Positions 34,251 through 42,236 of a DNA stretch of 49,377 bases are shown here, in pieces. This stretch comes from Chitinophagales bacterium (lineage in GTDB: Bacteria; Bacteroidota; Bacteroidia; Chitinophagales; UBA8649), in assembly GCA_020635975.1 (NCBI GenBank), contig JACJYT010000015.1, forward strand, positions 1 to 49,377, read 5' to 3'. Made by a program: the position numbers and the translations under genes. The first letter of the stretch is position 1. Every line of letters starts with the position of its first letter. The notes under the pieces are model-generated. The model made no database searches, was not told the origin of the DNA, and saw nothing but the letters and a program-made list of their open reading frames with translations.

Positions 34251-35297
34251 ATGATCAACTTAGCAGCCGCAAGTTTGGAACAACTTAGCATTCATCAAAT
34301 AGGATTAAAAAGCGAAAACGAGGGTATTAAAATATCAGAAAAGCCTATAGATTTAGCCGATGAACAATTGCGAGATTTACTTTTCAAATACTTCTTTAAA
34401 AGCTTTAAAACCCCAGAATTTTATGGCTTTACATTTAGCAATGGCGATCTTAACCTCAACCCCATGTTTAGCTTTGCTCGCGCCATCTTTAAGGACCCAA
34501 ATTTACTGTACAATCAATCGATATTTATTGCAAAGCATTTGTATGAACAAAGCGCCCACCCGAATATTAAAGCAGGTGATTTGATGATTAGTTATATCAA
34601 AGATCTGGTTATCGATGAAATGATGGTAGACGCAATTGGCATTTTTAAATCGGAATCTAAAGATGCTTTTTTGAAGCTAGAACACAGCCATAAGCAAATT
34701 GATTTAATTTACGATTTAGGGGTAAATATTGACAAATTAGATAAGGGCTGTTTAATTATTAACGAAGAGGAAAGTGATGGCTACAAGGTCTTAATTGTAG
34801 ATAAAGCGAATAAAAGCAATGAAGCGCAATATTGGAAAAGCGACTTTTTAAACATTAAAGAAAAAGACGATGATTTTCATAACACCAAAGATTTCATCGA
34901 TTTAACCAAGTCTTTTATTCAAGATAGACTTATACCCGAATACGATATGGAAAAGTATGAGCAAGCAGGAATTTTGAATAGAAGTAAGGAATACTTTAAA
35001 CGAGTGGAGCGCTTTGAAGAGGAAGAATACGAAGACCGTGTCTTTTTTAGTAATAAAGCCATAATCGACGAATTTAAAGAATACAAACAAGAGTATATTG
35101 AAACAAATCAAAGACCTTTACAAGAGCAGTTCTTTGTTTCATCTAGTGCTTTTAAGAAGAATGCTAAATACTTAAGGAGTGTAATTAAGTTGGATAAGAA
35201 TTTCCACATTTATGTTCACGGCAACCATGATTTGATAGAAAAAGATAAAGATGAGCGAGGGAAGTTCTATAAAATCTACTATACAGAAGAAAGTTGA
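34251..35297 (+). CDS. Nucleoid-associated protein NdpA/YejK family
   Basis: 348 residues. The order of segments fits PF04245: an N-terminal (hydrophobic) IHQIGLKSENEGIKIS, a long helical part with FFKSFKTPEFYGF, then GDLMISYIKDLVIDEMMVDAIGIFKSESKDAFLKL, and a C-terminal domain with KAIIDEFKEYKQEYIE. The family was named from nucleoid association in Escherichia coli; the precise task is unclear. The protein is cytoplasmic. An array of 32-bp repeats follows its stop and lies before a bidirectional terminator, so the repeats are probably part of its 3' untranslated RNA. Confidence 0.8.
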   Translation: MINLAAASLEQLSIHQIGLKSENEGIKISEKPIDLADEQLRDLLFKYFFKSFKTPEFYGFTFSNGDLNLNPMFSFARAIFKDPNLLYNQSIFIAKHLYEQSAHPNIKAGDLMISYIKDLVIDEMMVDAIGIFKSESKDAFLKLEHSHKQIDLIYDLGVNIDKLDKGCLIINEEESDGYKVLIVDKANKSNEAQYWKSDFLNIKEKDDDFHNTKDFIDLTKSFIQDRLIPEYDMEKYEQAGILNRSKEYFKRVERFEEEEYEDRVFFSNKAIIDEFKEYKQEYIETNQRPLQEQFFVSSSAFKKNAKYLRSVIKLDKNFHIYVHGNHDLIEKDKDERGKFYKIYYTEES

Positions 35298-35355
35298 TTT
35301 CTGTATTGTAAGGAGGAAACTCGCTACAACACGTCTTTGGCTATAGCAGGATGAT

Positions 35356-35500
35356 AAGCTAAGTGCTACGGTGATGACACCAAGCACAAGCTAGGGGTTA
35401 CGGTGATAACACCAAGCACAAGCTAGGTGGTACTGTGATAACACCGACCACAAGCTAAGTGGTACGGTGATAACACCGACCACAAGAAAACACCGACCAC
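35356..35500. repeat. Tandem 32-bp repeats with conserved hairpin potential
   Basis: Four phased units start at 35356, 35388, 35420 and 35452, followed by a 17-bp partial copy (35484-35500). Each unit has AAGCTA at its start and a GGTGATAACACC-like core (GTGATGACACC in unit 1). Unit 4 folds as GTGGT-A-CGGTG-ATAA-CACCG-ACCAC, a 10-bp stem with one bulge. Unit 1 pairs GTGCT with AGCAC, while units 3 and 4 pair GTGGT with ACCAC, a compensating two-sided change. A 32-bp period is not a multiple of three, so this is not protein coding. There are no variable spacers, so it is not CRISPR. The 58 nt before it (35298-35355) hold nothing I recognise. Confidence 0.85.
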
Positions 35501-35508
35501 AAGGGAAT

Positions 35509-35547
35509 AAAAAAGCCATACCGAAGAATCGGAATGGCTTTTATCTT
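35509..35547. terminator. Bidirectional terminator between the ndpA-like gene and lpdA
   Basis: AAAAGCCAT (35511-35519) pairs with ATGGCTTTT (35534-35542), then one A-A mismatch and CCG/CGG, loop AAGAAT. T-rich sequence follows on both strands. Confidence 0.82.
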
Positions 35548-35563
35548 TTAACTGAGCTAGGAT

Positions 35564-36958
35564 TTATAGATGAATCACTTCATCATAAGCAGCAGCTGTA
35601 GCTTCCATAACCGCCTCGCTCATGGTTGGATGAGGATGAATAGCTTTTAATATTTCATGACCAGTAGTTTCCAATTTTCTGGCAACCACTAACTCCGCTA
35701 TCATTTCTGTAACATTAGCCCCTATCATGTGTGCACCCAATAATTCGCCATATTTAGCGTCGTAGATCACCTTGACAAAGCCTTCTTTAGCACCAGCGGC
35801 ACTTGCCTTACCAGAAGCAGAAAATGGGAATTTACCCACCTTAATCTCGTAACCCGCTTCTTTAGCAGCTTCTTCTGTATATCCTACTGAGGCAATTTCT
35901 GGAGAACAATAGGTACATGAAGGAATGTTGTTATAATCTATAGCTTCTACATGTTGTCCTGCTATTTTTTCTACGCAAAGAATCCCCTCTGCAGAAGCAA
36001 CGTGAGCAAGAGCTGCACCAGGAACAATATCTCCAATTGCGTAATATCCTTCAACATTCGTTCTGTAAAATTCATCTACTTGCACCAAACCTCTATCTAC
36101 TGCAATACCAACAGCTTCTAGTCCAATATTTTCTGTGTTTGGCGTTATTCCAACTGCCGATAATACCACATCGCATTCAATAGTACTTTCACTAGCCGTT
36201 TTATTGTCTTTGATGAGTACTTTACAAGCATCACCAGAGGTATCCACAAACTGCACTGCGGCATTGGTAATGATTTCTATGCCCTTCTTTTTGAAAGTCT
36301 TGGTCAATTCTTTAGCTACATCCTTATCCTCTCTTGGAACAATAGAATCCATATATTCTACAATAGTTACTTCTGTTCCTATGGCTTTATAAAAATAAGC
36401 AAACTCTACTCCAATGGCTCCAGAACCAACTACCACCATTTTCTTTGGCTGATTTTCCATCGACATGGCTTCTCTATAACCAATTACTTTCTTACCATCT
36501 TGTTCTAGTCCATTAACCGCTCTACTTCTAGCACCAGTGGCAATGATAATATGCTTAGCACTATAGGTATTTACCGAACCATCTTGAGCCTTAACACTAA
36601 TTTCCTTACCCGGCTTCAGAGTTCCATAGCCCATAATTACATCAATCTTGTTCTTCTTCATTAAGAATTGAACACCTTTGCTCATGCCTTCTGCTACTCC
36701 TCTACTTCTGTTTACCATTTTAGAAAAATCTGCGTTAGAATCTGCAACTGAAATTCCGTAATCTTCAGCATGTTGAATGTATTCAAATACTTGGGCACTC
36801 TTTAATAAGGCTTTGGTTGGAATACATCCCCAATTTAGGCAAACTCCACCTAGAGATTCTTTTTCAATTACCGCAGTTTTAAAACCTAACTGAGCGGCTC
36901 TAATAGCAGCAACATAACCACCTGGCCCACTTCCTAATACAATGATATCGTAATTCAT
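35564..36958 (-). CDS. lpdA: Dihydrolipoyl dehydrogenase
   Basis: 464 residues. The FAD-binding GSGPGGYVAA is at 9-18, the redox disulfide is C40-x4-C45 in GGVCLNWGCIPTK, the NAD-binding site is VVGSGAIGVEFA, and the dimer-interface His-Pro pair is in IHPHPTMSEAV near the C-terminus. It is the E3 component of pyruvate/2-oxoglutarate dehydrogenase complexes or the glycine cleavage system, reoxidising dihydrolipoamide with NAD. No E1 or E2 genes are adjacent, so a shared E3 is likely. It has its own promoter box and a bidirectional terminator. Confidence 0.97.
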   Translation of the reverse strand: MNYDIIVLGSGPGGYVAAIRAAQLGFKTAVIEKESLGGVCLNWGCIPTKALLKSAQVFEYIQHAEDYGISVADSNADFSKMVNRSRGVAEGMSKGVQFLMKKNKIDVIMGYGTLKPGKEISVKAQDGSVNTYSAKHIIIATGARSRAVNGLEQDGKKVIGYREAMSMENQPKKMVVVGSGAIGVEFAYFYKAIGTEVTIVEYMDSIVPREDKDVAKELTKTFKKKGIEIITNAAVQFVDTSGDACKVLIKDNKTASESTIECDVVLSAVGITPNTENIGLEAVGIAVDRGLVQVDEFYRTNVEGYYAIGDIVPGAALAHVASAEGILCVEKIAGQHVEAIDYNNIPSCTYCSPEIASVGYTEEAAKEAGYEIKVGKFPFSASGKASAAGAKEGFVKVIYDAKYGELLGAHMIGANVTEMIAELVVARKLETTGHEILKAIHPHPTMSEAVMEATAAAYDEVIHL

Positions 36959-36982
36959 CTAAATATAATTTGGTTTGAGTTG

Positions 36983-36990
36983 CAAAGGTA
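36983..36990 (-). promoter_or_regulatory. -7 promoter box for lpdA
   Basis: TACCTTTG on the minus strand matches TAnnTTTG, 24 nt upstream of the lpdA ATG, in the 113-nt gap after the PhoX-type gene. Confidence 0.5.
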
Positions 36991-37071
36991 CTGAATAGTT
37001 CAAAAATGAAGTGCATCCCAAGAAATAAATTAAATCCAAATGATGCATTTGAGAAGCTATGTAAATTAAGT

Positions 37072-38700
37072 TTATGACAATAAAGTATCCAAACTTTCGC
37101 CACTGATTACTACTACGCCAGATTTTGGAAGCGCTTCTCCCCCTTCGGGCCAATGACTAGTTAAGGCATCCAAACTAGTAGAGGTTTCGCCAGGATGTTG
37201 TACGCTCAAAAATAAAAACTTCCCACTAGGATGAAAGAAAGGTCCAGTAAACTCTGCATCATTCGGTGCTGTTGCCACACGTATTAGCTCGCCAGCACGT
37301 TCACCGCTTCGCGGTATTAAGAACAGACTATTGCAAGGCATGAAGTCGTAATCTAATACACCTAAAGTACTGCCGCCAACATCTGTGGTCATCCAAAGAT
37401 TACCGCGTAAATCGAAAGCTAAATTATCTGGACTGGAGAAGCCAGCTTCTTTGCTTCCAGCTAAAAAGGTTTCTGCCTTGAATGTTAATCCCGTTTTATC
37501 AGCAGAATCTTCTGTCAACTTTAAAATGGAACCGTGTAAATCGCCTTTCGGCTTGTTGTTGGTTAAGCTAATAAATACATCTCCACTAATTGGGTCTATT
37601 TCTATATCCTCTGGGCGATTTAACATAGAGCCACCAACCAAATAAGCTGCTTCGCGCATGCGCACTTGAACTTCCGTTTGATTTTTGAACTTTTCTTGCA
37701 GTATACTTTGCTCTTCGTATTTCAGACTAATCCATTCTCCCCTTTCTAAGTTTGCTACGTATAAGTTTCCATTCTTTAAATCTTTCGGGCCTGCTGAAAC
37801 ATACTTATACAAGCATCTGTCATTCCCATCATCTGCTAAATACACAACCACTCTACCATCTTCTAATTGGTGCATGGTGGCGCATTCGTGGGCAAAGCGC
37901 CCCATGGAAACTAATTTCTTAGCTTCTCCTGTCAAAGGATTTACCTCCACTACCCAACCATAGTGTTCTGGAGAATAATCAAAATGCTTTTCCCAACCAT
38001 AATCTCCTGGTAATTTATCTATTACTTCACCACTTAGTTCATCGTAAATATTATCTCCGTAAAACTGATCGGTGTTTTCTTCGCAAGAAAGAATTGTACC
38101 CCAAGGTGTAATACCGCCAGCACAGCCAGCAAAGGTACCTATAGCCTCGTGAGAACCCGCAATAGCTTCATCCCATTCGAAAGGAATGACCGTATTCCCA
38201 TTTAATCTTCGGTTATATTCACTTCCATATACCAGCTCCCATCTCTTATCATCTAGTAATTTAATATGCAGTAAGCTTCCACCAACAGCATACTGCTCCT
38301 TCATGACCTGTTCTTTCGTTTTTTCATTTAATGGAGCATAAGTTCCCATTAAAATAGGATCTAAATATTCGTGATTCGACCATAAAATACCTTCGCTGGC
38401 ATTCTCATTAAGTGGAACAAAGGCTAAGTAATCGTTGTGCGTTCCAAAATAATCTAAATCACTAATGGGGTCTCCAAATTTGATTAGAAGTTCTTGTTTA
38501 AAGCCATCTGCTAAGCGTACTTCATCGTATTTAAGCGCATCGATACTTTGAAAATTAACTTGAGCCGCATAAACTGGAACTTCCTCTACTTCTGGGCTTG
38601 TTTTACATGCTTTCAACAAGGGGGCAAGTGCAATACTACTTACTCCAAGAACACTTCCTTTTCCTAAAAATTCTAAAAATGATCGACGAGAATATTTCAT
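37072..38700 (-). CDS. phoX: PhoX-type alkaline phosphatase (DUF839), Tat-exported
   Basis: 542 residues. A twin-arginine signal (SRRSFLEF, R5-R6) is followed by a lipobox-like LKAC (Cys32), so it may be a Tat-exported lipoprotein. The DUF839 blocks are present: LWSNHEY, AGGITPWGTILSCEENTDQFYG, YGWVVEVNPLTGEAKKL, FAHECATM, VVYLADDGNDRCLYKYVS and SPDNLAFD. PhoX enzymes are monomeric, calcium- and iron-dependent phosphomonoesterases. The set of metal ligands appears intact by inspection, but I did not align it. No Pho-box search was possible. It acts in the periplasm, scavenging phosphate. Confidence 0.85.
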   Translation of the reverse strand: MKYSRRSFLEFLGKGSVLGVSSIALAPLLKACKTSPEVEEVPVYAAQVNFQSIDALKYDEVRLADGFKQELLIKFGDPISDLDYFGTHNDYLAFVPLNENASEGILWSNHEYLDPILMGTYAPLNEKTKEQVMKEQYAVGGSLLHIKLLDDKRWELVYGSEYNRRLNGNTVIPFEWDEAIAGSHEAIGTFAGCAGGITPWGTILSCEENTDQFYGDNIYDELSGEVIDKLPGDYGWEKHFDYSPEHYGWVVEVNPLTGEAKKLVSMGRFAHECATMHQLEDGRVVVYLADDGNDRCLYKYVSAGPKDLKNGNLYVANLERGEWISLKYEEQSILQEKFKNQTEVQVRMREAAYLVGGSMLNRPEDIEIDPISGDVFISLTNNKPKGDLHGSILKLTEDSADKTGLTFKAETFLAGSKEAGFSSPDNLAFDLRGNLWMTTDVGGSTLGVLDYDFMPCNSLFLIPRSGERAGELIRVATAPNDAEFTGPFFHPSGKFLFLSVQHPGETSTSLDALTSHWPEGGEALPKSGVVVISGESLDTLLS

Positions 38701-38776
38701 AACTTAAGTACTAATTTGAGGCACTAAGTTAAGCTTTAATAGAGCATCTTACACTAAGAAAATGTTAAGATTACTG

Positions 38777-39214
38777 CTACCTTCCAAAAATCTTTCGAAT
38801 AGATCCGACTGGAACGGCAAGCCATGCTCTTTCATGGAAATAGTACAAAATCATCTTGGTTATCACTTCGAATGAAGCGATGCTCAAACCAAGTTTGAAC
38901 TCTCCAGTATAATACCAACTTATCATTAAAGTATCTAAAGAGCCCAATAGACGCCAAGAAGCCGCTTTAACCACAGAGATAATTCTATTTTGTTCTTTTC
39001 CGACTAAGAAATATTGCCAAATTCGCTCATGGAGCCAGTAAAGCGCTATTTTGGTGAAAACTTCGGTAAAGCCAATCTTAAGGGAATTAGCAACGTGACC
39101 AGTTATTAAATAAGATAACAACATGGTATCCAAGGTCCCTATTATTCGCCAAGAAATACCTTTAATGATACTTCTAAAATGCGACTCGGTTTTATATTTA
39201 TTATCTTTTTCCAC
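38777..39214 (-). CDS. DUF2061 membrane protein with two repeats
   Basis: 145 residues from a GTG at 39214. The frame is open up to 39304, but that extension reads antisense through the tRNA-Ser terminator and 3' half and is not credible. TTG at 39217 is an alternative start. Two DUF2061 units are visible, each with K-G/A-x-S-W-R-hydrophobic-hydrophobic-G-T/S-L-D-T and ending in HERxW (ISWRIIGTLDT...LHERIW and ASWRLLGSLDT...FHERAW). Each unit has two hydrophobic helices, so it is an inner-membrane protein. The family role is unknown. No clear terminator follows. Confidence 0.8.
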   Translation of the reverse strand: MEKDNKYKTESHFRSIIKGISWRIIGTLDTMLLSYLITGHVANSLKIGFTEVFTKIALYWLHERIWQYFLVGKEQNRIISVVKAASWRLLGSLDTLMISWYYTGEFKLGLSIASFEVITKMILYYFHERAWLAVPVGSIRKIFGR

Positions 39215-39230
39215 CAATTTAATACTCTCT

Positions 39231-39259
39231 AAAAAAAAAGCCCCGGAGTTCGGGGCTTT
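39231..39259 (-). terminator. Intrinsic terminator of tRNA-Ser
   Basis: On the minus strand AAAGCCCCG (39259-39251) pairs with CGGGGCTTT (39245-39237), loop AACTC, followed by a run of T down to 39231. Confidence 0.88.
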
Positions 39260-39262
39260 CAG

Positions 39263-39347
39263 CGGAGAAAGAGGGATTCGAACCCCCGGTACCTCGCAGT
39301 ACAACGGTTTTCAAGACCGCCGCATTCGACCGCTCTGCCATTTCTCC
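39263..39347 (-). tRNA. tRNA-Ser (anticodon UGA)
   Basis: The minus strand from 39347 reads GGAGAAATGGCAGAGCGGTC. The acceptor stem GGAGAAA pairs with TTTCTCC at the 3' end, with discriminator G. The anticodon loop CTTGAAA gives UGA. A long variable arm and the GGTTCGAATCC T-arm follow, as expected for a class II tRNA. The length is 85 nt without encoded CCA. An intrinsic terminator follows. Confidence 0.96.
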
Positions 39348-39446
39348 GAGACAAAGGTAAAAAGCTTTTTATTTAAGAAGCGTATTTTATGGAAAAAAAA
39401 TTCAAGTATTTTTGCTTCAAGCGAAAAGCGCCCTAAATACTGCATT

Positions 39447-40409
39447 TTAGGCTATTAATTCTTCATCGTCCTTCTTGATCAATAGATTCGATTGGTAATA
39501 AATAGCAGCATTTAATTCAAAACCAATTAAAAGCACGAAGGAATTCGCGTAAAGCCAGCCCAAGAAAATGATTATCGATCCAAAAATTCCATAGATGGTA
39601 TTGTACTTATCGAAGCCACTTATATAGTTCGAGAATATCAAGGAAGTAATAATGGAACTTAAGGTTGCGAAAGTAGATCCTGGTGTAATAAATTTCCACT
39701 GCTTTTTAGAACTTGGTCCGAAGTAATAAATACTAGAAATAGATAAGAAAAAGAGTACTACAATAATAAAATATCGTAGGGCTTGCAAGGCGTAACTTAC
39801 CACTAAACTTTTAACTTCATAATATTGAATAAACAGGTTGATAAGCCATTGACCTGCAATTAATAAGACTATCGAAACTACAAACAAGAACAAGAGTATC
39901 AGCGTCAATTTTAAAGCCACCCATCGCATTTGTAAAAAGTTTCTACGCGTATAAATGGAATAGGTTTTATTGAAAGACATAATCATCGAAACCACCCCTT
40001 GTGTGCTAAAGTACAAGGTAAGCAAGGCGCCAAAAGACAAGAGTCCTTCTCTTGGCTGATTGATTAAATCGTCAAGGGTAGTTAGAATAAAGGTATTGAC
40101 TACTTTATCTGGAATTACCTCGTTTATTAAGAGGATAAATTGACTTTGAAAGCTATCTAAAGGAATGTAAGGAAGTAAGGTAAGTAAAAAGATTAATCCA
40201 GGAAAAAAGGCTATAAAAAAACTATAAGCTATAGATCTTGCTCGAGTTGGGATTAAATCCTTTTTTATTTCGTCAATAACAAAAGCGAGAACCTTGGATA
40301 CGGGAATTTTATCGAAACCAGGTAAAGTAAAATTGAGAAGAAAGCGAATTACAAACTGTGCTTTCTTGCTTTCTTTTAATTTAAGTTTTATGGTTTCTAT
40401 TAAGCTCAT
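39447..40409 (-). CDS. YihY/BrkB-family inner-membrane protein
   Basis: 320 residues from the ATG at 40409. The open frame extends to 40547 through the thioesterase gene, but the internal ATG overlaps that gene's stop by just 4 nt (ATGA), the usual coupling, and starts the family-like MSLIETIKLKLKESKK. About six hydrophobic segments carry the family stretches TRARSIAYSFFIAFFPGLIF and YGIFGSIIIFLGWLYANSFVLLIGFELNAA. The family was once called ribonuclease BN in error; its role is unsettled, possibly transport. It is the last gene of the run that starts with ddl. Confidence 0.88.
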   Translation of the reverse strand: MSLIETIKLKLKESKKAQFVIRFLLNFTLPGFDKIPVSKVLAFVIDEIKKDLIPTRARSIAYSFFIAFFPGLIFLLTLLPYIPLDSFQSQFILLINEVIPDKVVNTFILTTLDDLINQPREGLLSFGALLTLYFSTQGVVSMIMSFNKTYSIYTRRNFLQMRWVALKLTLILLFLFVVSIVLLIAGQWLINLFIQYYEVKSLVVSYALQALRYFIIVVLFFLSISSIYYFGPSSKKQWKFITPGSTFATLSSIITSLIFSNYISGFDKYNTIYGIFGSIIIFLGWLYANSFVLLIGFELNAAIYYQSNLLIKKDDEELIA

Positions 40410-40813
40410 TGGTATACTTCTAACAAGTCTCTTATGGAAGAAGGACAAGTTACTATTTTTCCTTCGGGATGTTTTAAAAATACTAAATGAACTTTGGCAG
40501 TGCAAAGCAAAACTTCCTTTTCGTTCAGCACTTCGCTTGAGAAACAAATCTTTCTATCTATGTTTCCTTCAATTTTTGTTTTAATGGCGATTAGCTCGTC
40601 GTAAACTGCGGGTTTTTTATAGTTTATTTCCAGCTTCACCACAGGCATCCATATACCACTTTCTTCTAAGGCTTTATAGCTAAAACCTCTACTTCTTAGC
40701 ATTTCGGTTCTTGCTTCTTCTAAATAAAGACTATAATTTCCATAATAAACAAAGCCCATTTGGTCGGTTTCGCCATAACGTACACGGATTTTATGCAAGT
40801 GATACTTACTCAT
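40406..40813 (-). CDS. YbgC-like acyl-CoA thioesterase
   Basis: 135 residues. The hotdog active-site motif RYGETDQMGFVYYGNYSLYL holds the catalytic Asp17 followed by the central helix (EEARTEMLRSRGF). The length fits 4-hydroxybenzoyl-CoA thioesterase-like YbgC proteins, which in many bacteria work near the Tol-Pal system; no tol genes are here. It is cytoplasmic. It overlaps mltG by 8 nt and the YihY-type gene by 4 nt. Confidence 0.88.
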   Translation of the reverse strand: MSKYHLHKIRVRYGETDQMGFVYYGNYSLYLEEARTEMLRSRGFSYKALEESGIWMPVVKLEINYKKPAVYDELIAIKTKIEGNIDRKICFSSEVLNEKEVLLCTAKVHLVFLKHPEGKIVTCPSSIRDLLEVYQ

Positions 40814-41825
40814 AGATTTGCAATTTATTCAGAGCTGCTTGATATAAGCGTGCAGCTTTAAGATGGGCATCGTAGCTACTATTAAAGCTATGATAACCAG
40901 ATAAATCTTCTTTAGCACAAAAATAAAGATAGTTGTGTTCTTCGGCATTCAATACCGCATCTATGGTGCTTGTTTCGGGCATGCAAATCGGACCTGGAGG
41001 CAAGCCTAAATTATAATAGGTATTATAAGGATGATTGTATTCGGTATGTACTGTTAATATCCTTTTTAAACTTAAATCGCCGAGGGCAAACTTTACCGTT
41101 GGATCTGCTTGTAATTTCATACCTAATTCGATTCGGTTTAAATAGACTCCTGCTATTTTTGCTCTTTCTTCTTTGAATTTGTATTCTTTTTCTACTATAG
41201 AAGCTAAAATATACACTTCCTCAGGCTCTAATCCAATAGCCTTTGCTTTTTCAGTTCTTTCCTCATTCCAAAACAGCTCATTTTCCTTCTTGATTTTTTC
41301 AATAAAGGCGTTTAAACTTGTATTCCAATAAAACTCGTAGGTATTGGGAATAAACATACAAAGAATATCTTCTTGAGAGTAAGCTAGATAATTCAAGCAG
41401 GAGTCATTGGTGATATAAGCATATAAGCTTGATGAATCAATTTCTAGTTGCGCACCTATTTTAGTGCATAAATCTTCCTTAAAATTTACATTGTTTATGG
41501 TTAATTTAACCGGCTCTTGCCACCCTCCTCTTAGTGTTGCGATAAGGTGGTATAAAGAACTTCCTTTTTTAAGTAAGTACTTTCCAGAATGCACATTAGT
41601 TGCTAGACGCATTTTTTGTGCTAGAAGATTAAACAATAAGGGATTCTTGATTAGGGCTTTTTCATCTAAGCGACTAAGCAGATTCTCGTAGCTCGAATCG
41701 GATGGAAGTTTTATTTCTACATCTTCCTTAACATAGGGTCCAAATACTTGGCGATATAAGAAATAGCCCGAACTGGCTAGTAGAATAAATACAAGTATAA
41801 AAAGCCATTTAAAGAACTTCAACAT
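40806..41825 (-). CDS. mltG: Endolytic murein transglycosylase MltG
   Basis: 339 residues. One N-terminal membrane helix (about 4-24) precedes the YceG/MltG domain. The catalytic Glu lies in ASIVEKE (208-214), and the substrate segments LQADPTVKFALG, YNTYYNLGLPPGPICMP and YLYFCAKEDLSGYHSF are well kept. It cuts nascent glycan strands at the inner membrane and helps set their length. It sits in a run with ddl and a PASTA protein, a peptidoglycan-related setting. Confidence 0.95.
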   Translation of the reverse strand: MLKFFKWLFILVFILLASSGYFLYRQVFGPYVKEDVEIKLPSDSSYENLLSRLDEKALIKNPLLFNLLAQKMRLATNVHSGKYLLKKGSSLYHLIATLRGGWQEPVKLTINNVNFKEDLCTKIGAQLEIDSSSLYAYITNDSCLNYLAYSQEDILCMFIPNTYEFYWNTSLNAFIEKIKKENELFWNEERTEKAKAIGLEPEEVYILASIVEKEYKFKEERAKIAGVYLNRIELGMKLQADPTVKFALGDLSLKRILTVHTEYNHPYNTYYNLGLPPGPICMPETSTIDAVLNAEEHNYLYFCAKEDLSGYHSFNSSYDAHLKAARLYQAALNKLQIYE

Positions 41826-41834
41826 GCAATGAAA

Positions 41835-42236
41835 TTAAGCAATAAATCTTTCTTTTAATTCAGGACTCGGCATCATACAAAAATCCTTTTTACCAAACCA
41901 TTTATACCTATTATTAGCAATGAATTTATAAACAGCGTTTCTAAGGAAAGCCGGAATAAGGATGAAAATAGAAAGCATATTGATTGGGAAATTTAATCGA
42001 GCAGCAACTTTTAATGCGGCTGTTGATTCTTGAAATAATACGCCATTTTCCAATAATATAAAGGAATCAAAGTGCTTTGAAGGCAGTTGGTGTTCTTGAA
42101 GAGTTTTTTGTCCAAAATCGGATTGAAGAGAAGCAAAGGAAAATTCTTTCTTCTTATCGTGTTTAATCACAAATTGCACAGAACTGTTGCAAAGATTACA
42201 AACACCATCAAATAATATCACTTTGTTTGAGCTCAT
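41835..42236 (-). CDS. DCC-family thiol-disulfide oxidoreductase-like protein (DUF393)
   Basis: 133 residues. The DxxCxxC signature is at the N-terminus (FDGVCNLCNSSVQFVI), followed by FASLQSDFGQ and a hydrophobic IPAFLRNAVYKFIANNRYKWFGK, as in DUF393. The role is not established; a redox function is presumed from the cysteine pair. It begins at the base before the T9SS gene's last base and ends 9 nt before mltG, so it is translated as part of the run. Confidence 0.88.
   Translation of the reverse strand: MSSNKVILFDGVCNLCNSSVQFVIKHDKKKEFSFASLQSDFGQKTLQEHQLPSKHFDSFILLENGVLFQESTAALKVAARLNFPINMLSIFILIPAFLRNAVYKFIANNRYKWFGKKDFCMMPSPELKERFIA

Noticed and set aside
35172..35387. Minus-strand frame of 71 codons with a lipobox-like SLSSC
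   Set aside because: It lies across the end of the ndpA-like gene and into the tandem repeats, antisense to a well-supported gene; the resemblance is likely chance.
35356..35500. CRISPR array
   Set aside because: The 32-bp units follow each other directly with no spacers, and no cas genes are present.
38700..38776. Terminator of the DUF2061 gene
   Set aside because: A 6-bp ATCTTA/TAAGAT pairing exists but the stem is AT-rich with a long loop and no T-run.
40410..40547. N-terminal extension of the YihY-type protein
   Set aside because: It overlaps the thioesterase coding region by more than 130 nt; the ATG at 40409 gives the normal 4-nt overlap and a family-like start.
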